The notes: generated by a model from the letters alone, not told the origin. DNA of 46,718 nucleotides from an uncultured bacterium (GCA_949291445.1 CASEVT010000115.1:1-46718); one strand, 5' to 3'. Positions 1 to 9,199 are shown, numbered from the stretch's first letter. Made by a program: numbers and translations.

Positions 1-344
1 ACGTAGTTGGCAATATCATCATCTTCCGGAAACGGATCCGGCAGTGATGGGACTACAAGTCTGTTATATTGGTCTCTGACTCGCATGTCCAGCCCGCCTT
101 CTGAGTATGTGCCGGTTACAATCTGATATGACAATCTCGGCATATCTTCGGTAACGCTGCCTGTTCCGTCGGCGGAATAATAAAGATGCTGCGTATTCAT
201 TCCGTTGCTCCATAACAGTGCGTTTGCATCTTGTTGTTGTGCCAGCAACATTTTTGCTTGTGTTGTTTGTTGAATTTCGAACTCTAAATTGTTTTTTCTT
301 GCCGTCAGTGTTAAAAATCTGGCTTGTGAAGCTGTCATGCCCAT
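1..344 (-). CDS. Unknown protein, 5' part only (runs off the window)
   Basis: An open frame reads leftward from an ATG at 342-344 to the window edge without a stop, about 114 codons. It is preceded on the minus strand by AAGGAG (354-359) nine bases upstream, so the start is well supported; a second in-frame ATG lies two codons later (336-338). The N-terminus begins MGMTASQARFLTLTARKN and continues as a Gln/Ala-rich, probably helical stretch (EIQQTTQAKMLLAQQQ), then an acidic, proline-containing part near the edge. There is no signal peptide or membrane segment. I do not recognise a characterised family. The gene is divergent from gatA. That it is coding is fairly sure; its function is unknown. 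Confidence 0.7.
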   Translation of the reverse strand, partial: MGMTASQARFLTLTARKNNLEFEIQQTTQAKMLLAQQQDANALLWSNGMNTQHLYYSADGTGSVTEDMPRLSYQIVTGTYSEGGLDMRVRDQYNRLVVPSLPDPFPEDDDIANY

Positions 345-602
345 AGTTTAATACTCCTTTGTATTATGTATATCGACATTTTTGAGCAAAACTTTAGGAT
401 TTTTTTGTAAATCTTAACAATTATTTACAATAGTTACTCATTTTATTACTTCTTTGATTTGGGTTATAATAAAATTGGGTTGTGAAAAGATTTTATATTG
501 AATCAGTAACTAACTTCTGATAAGTATTTAATGATAATTCTAAAATAAACAACTATCCCGAGCGGAGCGAGCAAGATAATTTGCAAAGATGAGAGAGGTA
601 AA
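345..602. promoter_or_regulatory. Divergent intergenic region upstream of gatA
   Basis: This 258-base AT-rich gap separates the minus-strand partial gene from gatA. A perfect -10 box TATAAT lies at 465-470 on the plus strand, but no good -35 box is seen at 16-18 bases from it. A GAGAGG ribosome binding site precedes the gatA ATG. No other structure was found apart from a GC-rich GAGCGGAGCGAGC run near 557-570. Confidence 0.35.
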
Positions 603-2084
603 ATGAGTATAAGTGAAATAATAAAAAAAACAGCATCAGAACAAAGAAAAACGCTTTTAAACAGGGAGGTATCCGCTGTAGAATTGGTAAATGAGACGTA
701 TAACCGTATTGAAAAAACGGATGGTACGCTTGGTGCTTTTAACTCATTATGTAAAGAACAAGCTTTGCAAACGGCTCAAGAGGTTGATAAAAAGCTTGCG
801 GCAGGTGAGTCCTTGCCGGCGCTTGCCGGTATTCCGCTGGCTTTGAAGGATAACATGAATTACAAAGGAAGCAAGACCACGGCTTCCAGTAAAATTTTAA
901 AGGACTTTGTTTCTCCTTATGATGCAACAGTTGTTAAAAAATTGAAGGAGAATTATATTCCGATAATAGGGAAGACAAATCTTGATGAATTTGCAATGGG
1001 ATCTTCCAATGAAAATTCGGCATTTAAAATAGTAAGAAACCCGTGGGATTTGAACAAGGTTCCGGGTGGTAGTTCCGGCGGTTCAGCTGCAGCTGTTGCC
1101 GGTTATGAGTCAACAATTGCGCTGGGTTCTGACACTGGCGGAAGTATTCGTTTGCCTGCCAGTTTTTGCGGTATTGTTGGTTTAAAACCTACTTATGGCA
1201 GAGTTTCAAGATACGGGCTTATTGCTTTTGCTTCTTCATTGGATCAAATAGGTCCTTTTGCTCGTTCTGTTGAAGATGCCGCATTGTTGTTAGAGGCAAT
1301 TAGCGGTTATGATTCCAATGATTCTACCTCTTTAAATATTCCTGTGCCTAAATATTCAGATTCCCTGAAGATGAATATAAAAGGTATGAAAGTCGGTGTG
1401 ATAAAAGAATTGTTTGCTGACGGGATTGCTGATGATGTTCGAAAAGCTTTATCTGAGGCGATCAATGTCTATAAAGGTCTTGGAGCGCAGATTGTTGAAG
1501 TATCATTGCCGCTTTTGAAGTATTCAATCGGGGTTTATTACATAGTAGCTACGGCTGAGGCTAGTTCTAATCTTGCTCGCTATGACGGTGTTAGATACGG
1601 TTATAGAACTGCTGAGTCTAAAAACCTTCTTGAAATGTATACTAAAACCAGAGCTGAAGGGTTTGGGGATGAAGTTAAAAGAAGAATTATGCTGGGGACT
1701 TATGCTTTGAGTTCCGGATATTATGATGCTTATTACAAAAAAGCTCAACAAGTCAGACATTTGATTAAAAATGATTTTGATAAAGTGTTTGAATCTGTTG
1801 ATGTGTTATTGTCGCCGACTTGTCCTAATACAGCATTTGATATAGGTTCAAAAGTTGAGGATCCGCTGAGTATGTATTTGACGGATATCGGGACAATAAG
1901 CGCTAATCTTGCCGGTATTCCGGGGATTAGTTTACCTTGCGGCTTCGATTCGTCCGGTATGCCTATAGGTATGCAGCTTTTGGCTCCGGCTTTGCAAGAG
2001 GAGAGATTGTTGTCCGTTGCGTATAATTTCGAGCAATCTACCGAGTTTCATAAGTGTGAACCGGCGGCAGTTTTAGTTAAGTAA
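603..2084 (+). CDS. gatA: Aspartyl/glutamyl-tRNA(Asn/Gln) amidotransferase subunit A
   Basis: GatA releases ammonia from glutamine in the GatCAB complex, which converts Glu-tRNA(Gln) (and Asp-tRNA(Asn)) to the amidated form in the cytoplasm. At 493 residues it has normal family length. The amidase signature Ser-Ser-Lys triad is visible: K82 in ALKDN, the cis-Ser S157 in GGSSGGSAAAVA and the nucleophile S181 in GSDTGGS, with the same spacing as in characterised GatA enzymes. The C-terminal PTCPNTAF and GIPGISLPCG segments are also typical. The ATG follows a GAGAGG site. gatB and gatC are not adjacent, so the complex must be completed by genes elsewhere. The TPR/NHL gene follows after 15 bases. 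Confidence 0.95.
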   Translation: MSISEIIKKTASEQRKTLLNREVSAVELVNETYNRIEKTDGTLGAFNSLCKEQALQTAQEVDKKLAAGESLPALAGIPLALKDNMNYKGSKTTASSKILKDFVSPYDATVVKKLKENYIPIIGKTNLDEFAMGSSNENSAFKIVRNPWDLNKVPGGSSGGSAAAVAGYESTIALGSDTGGSIRLPASFCGIVGLKPTYGRVSRYGLIAFASSLDQIGPFARSVEDAALLLEAISGYDSNDSTSLNIPVPKYSDSLKMNIKGMKVGVIKELFADGIADDVRKALSEAINVYKGLGAQIVEVSLPLLKYSIGVYYIVATAEASSNLARYDGVRYGYRTAESKNLLEMYTKTRAEGFGDEVKRRIMLGTYALSSGYYDAYYKKAQQVRHLIKNDFDKVFESVDVLLSPTCPNTAFDIGSKVEDPLSMYLTDIGTISANLAGIPGISLPCGFDSSGMPIGMQLLAPALQEERLLSVAYNFEQSTEFHKCEPAAVLVK

Positions 2085-2099
2085 TAGTAGGGGTGTAGT

Positions 2100-2936
2100 G
2101 TGAAAAAAATTCTGATTTTATTGGGTTTTGTATTCTTTTTGTGTTCCGGCGCTGCTTATTCTTATTCGACTGAAAGCGCTATGTATTACAATGAAGGATT
2201 GGATTATTACCAAAATGGTGAGTATGCAAAAGCACTTGAAAGTTTCAAGTCCGCTGTTGCTAAAGAACCCAATTTTGCCGATGCGTATTACAATATGGGC
2301 GCAATATATGAGTATTTAAAAAGCTATCAGTCTGCTATTGCTTGTTTCTCAAAAATCAATCAGCTTGAACCGAACGATGCCGAAACGATTTTAAAATTGT
2401 CGGAATTGTACAATAAAGTCGGAAATTATGAAAAAGCACTTTTCTTTGTAAATAAAATTACTCCGGAAAGCCAATTTTATGCCAAGGCAAATGCTCTGAA
2501 GCAACAGTATAATCTTGAGTCTCAAAAAGCTAAGGTTAAACAAACTCTATCAACTGTTAATAAGGCAAATGAATTGAATAAAAGTGTAGTTAATAAATTT
2601 TCAGGTCCTACCGGTGTGGCAATAAATTCTCATGGCGTTTTGTTTGTAGCAAGTTATACCGATAATAGTATTTATCGTGTAATGCCAAACGGTCAGAGCT
2701 ATTTATTTTCTAAAAGCCCTCTTTTAGGCGGTCCGATTGGATTGGCTTTCGATGCCAGTGATAATCTCTATGTCGCAAATTATGACAAAAATAATATTCT
2801 TAAAATAAATAAGAGCGGACAGGTTTTTATATTTATGGATAAAATTTCTAATCCATACTACCTCTTGATTAAGGATAATAACATGTATATTACTGAGCAG
2901 GGTAACAATACTGTTATACGTTATAAGTTATACTAA
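2100..2936 (+). CDS. Secreted TPR and NHL-repeat protein
   Basis: The 278-residue product starts at GTG 2100 and has a clear signal peptide (basic KK, hydrophobic ILLGFVFFLCSGAAYS), so it is probably exported to the periplasm or cell surface. Residues about 28-125 form two to three tetratricopeptide repeats (YYNEGLDYYQNGEYAKALESF is typical). A short helical linker is followed by about three NHL-like beta-propeller blades from about residue 165, with the repeated pattern GPTGVAIN..G.LFVASY.DNSIYR. Three blades are too few for a closed six-bladed propeller, so the protein may oligomerise or form an open sheet. It follows gatA closely and may be co-transcribed. A role as a protein-binding scaffold is inferred; no specific function is recognised. 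Confidence 0.75.
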   Translation: MKKILILLGFVFFLCSGAAYSYSTESAMYYNEGLDYYQNGEYAKALESFKSAVAKEPNFADAYYNMGAIYEYLKSYQSAIACFSKINQLEPNDAETILKLSELYNKVGNYEKALFFVNKITPESQFYAKANALKQQYNLESQKAKVKQTLSTVNKANELNKSVVNKFSGPTGVAINSHGVLFVASYTDNSIYRVMPNGQSYLFSKSPLLGGPIGLAFDASDNLYVANYDKNNILKINKSGQVFIFMDKISNPYYLLIKDNNMYITEQGNNTVIRYKLY

Positions 2937-3074
2937 TTTAACTTTTTTTGACTTTATATTTTAAAGTTATGCTTTGTTGGCATTTATGTGTTTTTTATGC
3001 GAAATTTTTGTTCTGTTTTATATAATTTGGTTGGGAATTTTTGTTTGTTTGGGTTTGGATTTTGCAAGAATAAT

Positions 3075-3102
3075 TTGAAATAAAGAAAGATTTTTATATA
3101 AT
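3075..3102 (+). promoter_or_regulatory. Promoter of the CHASE2-cyclase-like gene
   Basis: TTGAAA (3075-3080) and a perfect TATAAT (3097-3102) are separated by 16 bases. Transcription would start near 3109, about 34 bases before the ATG at 3143. Confidence 0.6.
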
Positions 3103-3142
3103 ATATCTTAAGCGCAAATTAACCAATTTTAGGACGTCACTT

Positions 3143-5191
3143 ATGGATTTTAATATAAAAAAAATAAACAGGTTAAAAACCCTGATAACTATATTTTTAG
3201 TTTTTCTTGCAGGTCTGTGCCTGTACGTATTTGAAGATGTTTTTGAGGGAATGGAAGAAAAACTTGTTAATTTAAGGAGCTCTTTGAGCACTGATGGTGG
3301 GTTGTATTCCGGAAAGTTCGCTCATCATGACGACAGGATTGTTATTATTTCAATAAATGATTTAACGCAATATGAGGCGGCAAAATCACGTGAATTGAAC
3401 CTTTCTCGCTGGCCGTGGTCAAGAAAAATTTGGGCTCAGGTTGTGGAGTATCTTGAGCGGCAGAATCCTGAGTTAATCGTTCTGGATCTTAATTTTTCTA
3501 ACTATGAAGATATCACACTGAATTATTCTTCTGCGGATGTTGTTTTAGCTGGTACACTTTCAAAATATGATAATGTAATTCTTTCTACGGGATTAAGGAC
3601 TTCTTATGAGGATACAAACACGATTAACAGTGCGAAAATATTGGATAATTTTGATAACCCGTTTTTGCCTGCTGCAAACCAGTTGGATATTGAAATTACC
3701 AATCCGGAAATAGACAACAATATTTCTTTCTATTCGCATACTCCAATTCCTGATATATATACGAAAAATACATATATGGCGGTGACCAATTTGCCGGTTG
3801 AAAAACGAGAAGATATGGTTAGTCGCTCACAGCCTGTTTACAAGTTATTGAAAGGCAACAGAACATATTATTTGCCTTCAATTCCGTTGGCAGTTTTATT
3901 AAAACATTCCGGAGCAAAAGAAGTTCGGTTTTTGAACGATTCAATTCTTGCCGGCAATTATAAAATACCACTGGATAAGAACGGTCAAGTATTGATCAAC
4001 TGGCATGGTCGGGTGCCTGTGTATACTGATATACCTATTACTTCTATATTATTGAGTATGGTTCGGGGGGTTGATTATTTTGAGTATGATAACAGACAGA
4101 TGCCGTTGGAATTTTTTAAGGACAAGATTATAATCATAGCTCAGACTCAGCTGAACACGGAGACTCATGATACTCCTGTTGCACAAGAATTTCCCGATGC
4201 AGAGATCAAGGCAAATATAATAGATAATTATATTAATGATGCAGATATTACGAATACTCATAAAAGACAATTTGCAAAGAAGCTGCCTTTGTATAAAGCT
4301 GTCTTAATTACCGTGGCTTTTTGTTCTGCGATATTGTTTGTAATATTGATTGCAACAAATATGCTGCTCGCATTTATGAATGGTTTTTTGATCATACTAA
4401 TATATTGTTGGTTATCATTTTTGATATTTTGTCATCCGCGTTTTCATTTACTGTTAGACATGTCTGCACCTTTGTATTGTATGGCGGTAACTTTATTTTT
4501 AACTTTCCTTTTAAAGGCTCACCATGAGTATAAGAAACGGAAAAAAATAGAACGAATCTTTGGTAATCTGGTTTCGGAGAATGTTTTAAAACAATTGATA
4601 AACAAACCTCACAAACTTAATTTGAAGGCGGGGTTGCAAAAAGTTACCGTGATGTCTTGCAATATTTATAACAATATTGAAATAAATGATGTTTTGTCGC
4701 CGGAACATTATATTGAAATGATTAATAAATCGTTTGAAACTATTGAAAATATTATATTCAAGTATAACGGAACGATAAACAGGTTTGTCGGAAATTCGGT
4801 GTTGGTGTATTGGGGATACCCGATACACAGCCGTAAGGATACTGAAAATGCGATAAAAGCTGCGCTTGAGATCGAGGCAGAGATTGATAAATTTAACAAA
4901 GAATATTTTACCGACGGTTCAGGAGTGCTTGTGAGAATAGCGATTAATCACGGTGCTGCACTTATTGGTCAGGTCGGCTCAAAAAATGTCTCCGATTTCA
5001 CGCTTTTGGGGGATACAGTTGATATTATTGAGAAAATTGAAAATGTTTGCGTGGAATTTGACAAAAAAATTATAGTTACCGAGCAAACAGTTGCAAATCT
5101 TGATAAGCAGCCAGAGTTGCTTTTTGCAGGCAAAATCAGATTGAAAAATTCCGATAAAAAGATAACTTTATATGAGGTTAAGAGTCTATAA
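3143..5191 (+). CDS. CHASE2-type membrane protein with degenerate class III cyclase domain
   Basis: The 682-residue protein has one N-terminal membrane segment (about 13-32), an extracytoplasmic CHASE2-like sensor domain (about 35-375), a cluster of hydrophobic segments (about 385-460) and a C-terminal class III nucleotide cyclase domain (about 495-660). This is the usual CHASE2-cyclase architecture. The catalytic positions are altered: both metal-binding Asp are Asn (N507 in SCNIYN, N551 in VGNSVLVYWG, 44 residues apart as in active cyclases), and the transition-state Asn/Arg pair reads Asp627/Lys631 in GDTVDIIEKIE. The domain is therefore probably a non-catalytic nucleotide-sensing or dimerisation module. 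Its stop overlaps the ATG of the next gene by one base, which suggests co-translation. Confidence 0.8.
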   Translation: MDFNIKKINRLKTLITIFLVFLAGLCLYVFEDVFEGMEEKLVNLRSSLSTDGGLYSGKFAHHDDRIVIISINDLTQYEAAKSRELNLSRWPWSRKIWAQVVEYLERQNPELIVLDLNFSNYEDITLNYSSADVVLAGTLSKYDNVILSTGLRTSYEDTNTINSAKILDNFDNPFLPAANQLDIEITNPEIDNNISFYSHTPIPDIYTKNTYMAVTNLPVEKREDMVSRSQPVYKLLKGNRTYYLPSIPLAVLLKHSGAKEVRFLNDSILAGNYKIPLDKNGQVLINWHGRVPVYTDIPITSILLSMVRGVDYFEYDNRQMPLEFFKDKIIIIAQTQLNTETHDTPVAQEFPDAEIKANIIDNYINDADITNTHKRQFAKKLPLYKAVLITVAFCSAILFVILIATNMLLAFMNGFLIILIYCWLSFLIFCHPRFHLLLDMSAPLYCMAVTLFLTFLLKAHHEYKKRKKIERIFGNLVSENVLKQLINKPHKLNLKAGLQKVTVMSCNIYNNIEINDVLSPEHYIEMINKSFETIENIIFKYNGTINRFVGNSVLVYWGYPIHSRKDTENAIKAALEIEAEIDKFNKEYFTDGSGVLVRIAINHGAALIGQVGSKNVSDFTLLGDTVDIIEKIENVCVEFDKKIIVTEQTVANLDKQPELLFAGKIRLKNSDKKITLYEVKSL

Positions 5192-6867
5192 TGATTAATA
5201 TAGATTCATTGATATTAGAAGATTTTTGCAAGGAGAACGAGGATTTTTTTGTCGGTGCTAAGGTTCAAAGAATACAGCAGCCTACCAGAAAAGAATTAAT
5301 CTTGCATTTACGCAATAATTTTGAGTCCAGAAAATTATACATAAATATAAACCCAACGTTGTATCATATAGCGTTTATGAGTAAAGAGAATGAGAGAAGG
5401 CGGCATATTTCTATTCCCAAGCAGCCGCCAATGTTTTGTATGCTTTTGCGCAAACATATGGAAGGTGCAAAAATTACAAAAATTATGCAGCCAAAATATG
5501 AGCGTATTTTGGAATTGTATTTTGAAAATTATAATGAAATCGGCGACAAAATAGAAGAGTGTTTGAGCATTGAACTTATGGGTAAACACAGCAATGTCGT
5601 TTTGTATAATACAGACAGCAATATTATAATAGGTTGTGCTCATAATATTGGCGCACAGAAAAGTAAAGAAAGAGAATTGGCAGGCGGGCTTCCTTTTGTT
5701 TATCCGCCAAAGTTGAACAAGAAGAATCTGTTGACTACCAGAAGTGCGACGTTTGTAAAAATCATTAAGGAGTCAGACTTGCCCTTGAAAAAACTTCTTA
5801 GTGAGAAATATTTCGGATTTACTCAGATAACGCTGGAGGAATTACTCACAAAGCTTGAAATTCAACCTGATATTTCTGCTAGGTGCCTTCGTGATGAACA
5901 AATTCAGATTTTATTCATTGCCTTGTATGAATATATTTCTTCTGAAAAAAGAAATTATTCTGTGGATAGCGACTATATCAAGTATTCATCTGTGCTGAAG
6001 CTGCCTATTCATTATTGCAGTGTGAATGATTTATTGGATGATTATTTTGCATTTTATACCGAAAAATTTTTTATTGAGAATTTGAAAGCTTCTTTAAGAG
6101 TCCGTTTGGAAAAAGATTTGAAAAAACTAAAAGAGGGATTGAAGTATAGGCAAAAACAGTTTGAGAATCTTGATAGGTCGGTGTTATATAAGCTCAAAGC
6201 CGACTTGATTATGGCTAATTTATATTCTTTAGAGTCAGGTTTAAAAAAAACTTTTTTGAGGGATTTTGACGGTACAAATACTATAGAAATAGATTTGGAT
6301 GAAAATTTGTCCCTGATTGATAATGCTAATAAATATTATACGAAATATAACAAAGCAAAAAAAGCCTACAATGTTGCTGTTGAGTTTGCTCAAGAAGCGC
6401 AAAGAGAAATATCTTATCTCGAAGAACTTTTATTTTCGGTAGATATTGCGAATTCCGTTGAATCCTTACAGGAGATTGCTGCTGAAATTGATAAGGAACA
6501 TTCACCCAAAAAACTCCCTGAATCAATAATTGATAAAAGAGAAATTCGCGGATTTGTTGTCTATATCGGAAAAAATAATCGTCAGAATGATTTAATATAT
6601 TCAAAAATATCTTCGCCAAACGACCTGTGGTTTCATGTTTTGAATGCTCCCGGTGCACACATTCTTGTTAAACCTCAAAACAGTTCACAAGAACCGGATA
6701 ATGAATTGCTGCTTTATGCTGCAAATCTGGCAAAAGAGTATTCGACCCAGAAAAATTCCGGCAAAGTATCGGTAATTTATACAAAACGAAAATACCTAAA
6801 AAAGCCTCCGAATCAAAAGGGAGGAATGGTTACTTACAAAAATGAAACGGAGATTGTCGTCCCGTAG
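5191..6867 (+). CDS. rqcH: RqcH/NFACT family ribosome quality control protein
   Basis: The N-terminal NFACT-N domain (MINIDSLILEDFCKEN, then QPPMFCMLLRKHMEGAKI and IELMGKHSNVVLY), a middle coiled-coil region (about 300-420) and a C-terminal NFACT-R domain with NDLWFHVLNAPGAH are all present in 558 residues. Bacterial RqcH binds stalled 50S subunits and recruits tRNA-Ala for C-terminal Ala tailing; Gram-positive homologues were earlier described as fibronectin-binding proteins. The Asp-Arg pair needed for tailing in Bacillus RqcH aligns with Glu104-Arg105 here, a conservative change. The ATG overlaps the upstream stop (TAATG), so expression is coupled to the cyclase-like gene. It ends eight bases from the convergent queA. 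Confidence 0.85.
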   Translation: MINIDSLILEDFCKENEDFFVGAKVQRIQQPTRKELILHLRNNFESRKLYININPTLYHIAFMSKENERRRHISIPKQPPMFCMLLRKHMEGAKITKIMQPKYERILELYFENYNEIGDKIEECLSIELMGKHSNVVLYNTDSNIIIGCAHNIGAQKSKERELAGGLPFVYPPKLNKKNLLTTRSATFVKIIKESDLPLKKLLSEKYFGFTQITLEELLTKLEIQPDISARCLRDEQIQILFIALYEYISSEKRNYSVDSDYIKYSSVLKLPIHYCSVNDLLDDYFAFYTEKFFIENLKASLRVRLEKDLKKLKEGLKYRQKQFENLDRSVLYKLKADLIMANLYSLESGLKKTFLRDFDGTNTIEIDLDENLSLIDNANKYYTKYNKAKKAYNVAVEFAQEAQREISYLEELLFSVDIANSVESLQEIAAEIDKEHSPKKLPESIIDKREIRGFVVYIGKNNRQNDLIYSKISSPNDLWFHVLNAPGAHILVKPQNSSQEPDNELLLYAANLAKEYSTQKNSGKVSVIYTKRKYLKKPPNQKGGMVTYKNETEIVVP

Positions 6868-6875
6868 CTTAACTT

Positions 6876-7943
6876 TTATTTTATGAGCATACAGTCGCCG
6901 TAGCTGTAAAATCTGTATTTTAAATCAATAGCCTCTTTATATGCCCTGAAGATAAAATCCTTACCCGCAAAGGCACTTACTAGCATAATTAATGTTGATT
7001 TTGGAAGGTGAAAATTTGTTATCAATCTGTCAACAACCCTAAATTTAAATCCCGGATAAATAAAAAGCGTAGAGTCATCTATAACCTGTAGAATTTCATC
7101 GTATTTTTGCATACAAGTTTCAAGCGTTCTAACGGTTGTAGTTCCGACCGCCGTAATTCTTTTTCCCTCTTTTTTTGCGTTCATAATAATATTTGCGGTT
7201 TCAGAAGATATTTCATACTCTTCTGATTCCATTTTGTGTTCTAAAACATTGTCAACTTTAACCGGTTTAAAAGTCCCCATCCCGACATTAAGAGTTACAT
7301 AACAGATCTGTACCCCTTTATTTTTAAGTTTTTCAAGGATTTGCGGTGTGAAGTGCAGTCCTGCAGTCGGCGCGGCAACCGAACCTTCGTTTTTTGCATA
7401 AACAGTCTGATATCTTTCATAGTCAAGATTTTTTAAATCAGAATCTGTCATGTTTCTTTCTATGTAGGGTGGTAAAGGGATATTACCGATTTTGTGCAGT
7501 ATATCAAAGAAGTTTCCTTCATAGAGCATTTCGACAAGCCATTTGCCGTTGTCTTCACGTGTCAATACTTTTGCACTAAGCTCGTCTGATATTTTTATGA
7601 TCATTTCTTCTTTGACTCTTTTTGACGGGTTCAAAAGCACTTGCCAGGTTTTGCCGCTAATCAGTTTAAGAAGAAAAACTTCAATGTTTGCGCCGGTCTC
7701 CTTTTTTCCGAATAATCTTGCCGGAATAACTTTTGTATTGTTTAGCACCAGTACATCATTGGAATCAAAATAGTCTGTAATATCGTAAAAATGCTTATGT
7801 TCAATCGATTCTGAATTTTTATCCAAAACCATCATGCGTGAATTTTCGCGTTTTTCGGAAGGTGTTTGAGCGATAAGCTCTTTAGGCAGGTTGTAGTCAA
7901 AATCGCTGACCAAAAGTACGTCTTCATTTTTTGTTTTTGCCAT
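6876..7943 (-). CDS. queA: S-adenosylmethionine:tRNA ribosyltransferase-isomerase
   Basis: QueA transfers the ribosyl part of SAM to 7-aminomethyl-7-deazaguanine in tRNA, giving epoxyqueuosine. The family markers are present: DFDYNLPKELIAQTP near the N-terminus, SRMMVLD, GSVAAPTAGLHFT, LNVGMGTFKPV and RLITNFHLPKSTL. I chose the ATG at 7941-7943 (355 residues) because AAGGA lies just upstream and it gives the usual family length. The frame extends upstream to a TTG at 7982, but those residues match nothing expected. A TATAAT on the minus strand (8000-8005) may be the -10 box. The gene converges with rqcH, and no terminator is visible in the eight-base gap. Confidence 0.93.
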   Translation of the reverse strand: MAKTKNEDVLLVSDFDYNLPKELIAQTPSEKRENSRMMVLDKNSESIEHKHFYDITDYFDSNDVLVLNNTKVIPARLFGKKETGANIEVFLLKLISGKTWQVLLNPSKRVKEEMIIKISDELSAKVLTREDNGKWLVEMLYEGNFFDILHKIGNIPLPPYIERNMTDSDLKNLDYERYQTVYAKNEGSVAAPTAGLHFTPQILEKLKNKGVQICYVTLNVGMGTFKPVKVDNVLEHKMESEEYEISSETANIIMNAKKEGKRITAVGTTTVRTLETCMQKYDEILQVIDDSTLFIYPGFKFRVVDRLITNFHLPKSTLIMLVSAFAGKDFIFRAYKEAIDLKYRFYSYGDCMLIK

Positions 7944-8028
7944 ATATCCTTCTTTCAAATTGCACAAACCGACTTTAAACAAATTGCAAACAGATTAATA
8001 TTATAAAAAGCTTGTGGAATTTTGAGGT

Positions 8029-9045
8029 CTAAAACAGTTGCATTTCTATGATTTTTTCAGCAAGCCTTACAGTATTTAAAGCTGCGCCGATTCTAATGTT
8101 GTCGGCAACGCACCACAGATCAATTGCGTTATCAAAAGCAATATTTTTTCTGATTCTACCTACATACACCGGATTTTTGCCCGCCGCATCAATAGGTGTA
8201 GGGTAAACATAGTTGTCAACATCATCCATAACCTCTACACCCCAAGCTGACTCTAATATGTTGCGAGCTTTTTGAGGGGTGATCGGGTTTTCAAATTCAA
8301 TGGTTACAGCTTCAGAGTGTCCGTGGAATACCGGAACTCTTACCGCAGTACAGGATATGGGTGTTTTTTCATCCAGATGAAGAATTTTTTTAGTCTCATT
8401 TGAAACTTTCATTTCTTCTTTTGTATACCCGTTTTCGCAAAATACGTCAATTTGCGGTATTACATTGTAAGCGATTGGTTTTTTAAATTTTTCATTAACA
8501 AAATCTTTGCCTTCATTTTGGGCAATGGTGTTTTCTCTCAACTCATTAATAGCAGCCAGACCTGCTCCTGATACTGCCTGATAGGTACTGACTATCATTC
8601 TTTTTATTTTTGCATAATCGTGCAGCGGTTTTAGAACCAGCATTAATTGTGAGGTGGAACAATTGGGGTTTGCGACTATGCCGTTGTGTTTTTTTAAGTC
8701 TTCATCGTTAACACCGGCAATAACAAGCGGTACATCTTTTTCCATACGATAAGCACTTGAGTTATCAATATAAACAGCCCCTCTTTTTACGGCTTCAGGA
8801 GCAAGTTTCAAAGAAGTTGAACCGCCGGCTGATGCCAGTACGATGTTTACTCCTTCAAATGACTCGGGGGTTGCTTCTTGTATCGTGTGTTCTTGATTCT
8901 TAAATTCAATTTTTTTGCCGGCACTTTTTGCGCTTGCTAAAAATTTAATGTTTTCATAGGGGACATTATCTTCTACAAGAATCTTCAAAATTTCTCTTCC
9001 AACAACTCCTGTTGCACCGAGTACTGCAATATTAGGTTTTCTCAT
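8029..9045 (-). CDS. asd: Aspartate-semialdehyde dehydrogenase
   Basis: Asd reduces aspartyl phosphate to aspartate semialdehyde with NADPH, the branch point to lysine/diaminopimelate, methionine and threonine. From the ATG at 9043-9045 the protein has 338 residues, with the nucleotide-binding GATGVVG at 10-16, the catalytic Cys129 in NPNCSTSQ and the RVPVFHGHS segment. The open frame extends upstream to a GTG at 9078, but that lies above the start site predicted from the promoter at 9080-9108, so the ATG is preferred. dapB lies upstream on the same strand and feeds the same diaminopimelate pathway, but a terminator separates the two. Confidence 0.93.
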   Translation of the reverse strand: MRKPNIAVLGATGVVGREILKILVEDNVPYENIKFLASAKSAGKKIEFKNQEHTIQEATPESFEGVNIVLASAGGSTSLKLAPEAVKRGAVYIDNSSAYRMEKDVPLVIAGVNDEDLKKHNGIVANPNCSTSQLMLVLKPLHDYAKIKRMIVSTYQAVSGAGLAAINELRENTIAQNEGKDFVNEKFKKPIAYNVIPQIDVFCENGYTKEEMKVSNETKKILHLDEKTPISCTAVRVPVFHGHSEAVTIEFENPITPQKARNILESAWGVEVMDDVDNYVYPTPIDAAGKNPVYVGRIRKNIAFDNAIDLWCVADNIRIGAALNTVRLAEKIIEMQLF

Positions 9046-9079
9046 TGTGTTAATTCCAATCTTTCTGTTACCGTTCACA

Positions 9080-9108
9080 ATTATATTATGAAATTAATTT
9101 AGTTACAA
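9080..9108 (-). promoter_or_regulatory. asd: asd promoter
   Basis: Read on the minus strand, TTGTAA (9103-9108) and a perfect TATAAT (9080-9085) are 17 bases apart. Transcription would start near 9073, giving a leader of about 28 bases before the ATG at 9045. Confidence 0.65.
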
Positions 9109-9132
9109 TCAATTTAACGTTTCTAATCAGCT

Positions 9133-9159
9133 AAAAACCCCACCCAAAAGAGTGAGGTT
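9133..9159 (-). terminator. Rho-independent terminator after dapB
   Basis: On the minus strand AACCTCAC (9152-9159) pairs with GTGGGGTT (9136-9143), with one G-U pair and an eight-base loop, and is followed by a run of five T (9133-9137). It would end the dapB transcript before the asd promoter. Confidence 0.7.
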
Positions 9160-9199
9160 GTAATATTTAAAGATTTAATTTGTGCAATTCAAGAGGAGT

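Noticed and set aside
557-570. GAGCGGAGCGAGC repeat-like run before gatA
   Set aside because: Too short, single copy in the window and without a complementary partner; likely a common oligonucleotide.
2937-2969. TAACTTT/AAAGTTA as terminator after the TPR/NHL gene
   Set aside because: The 17-base loop and AT-only stem make it weak, and no T run follows the stem.
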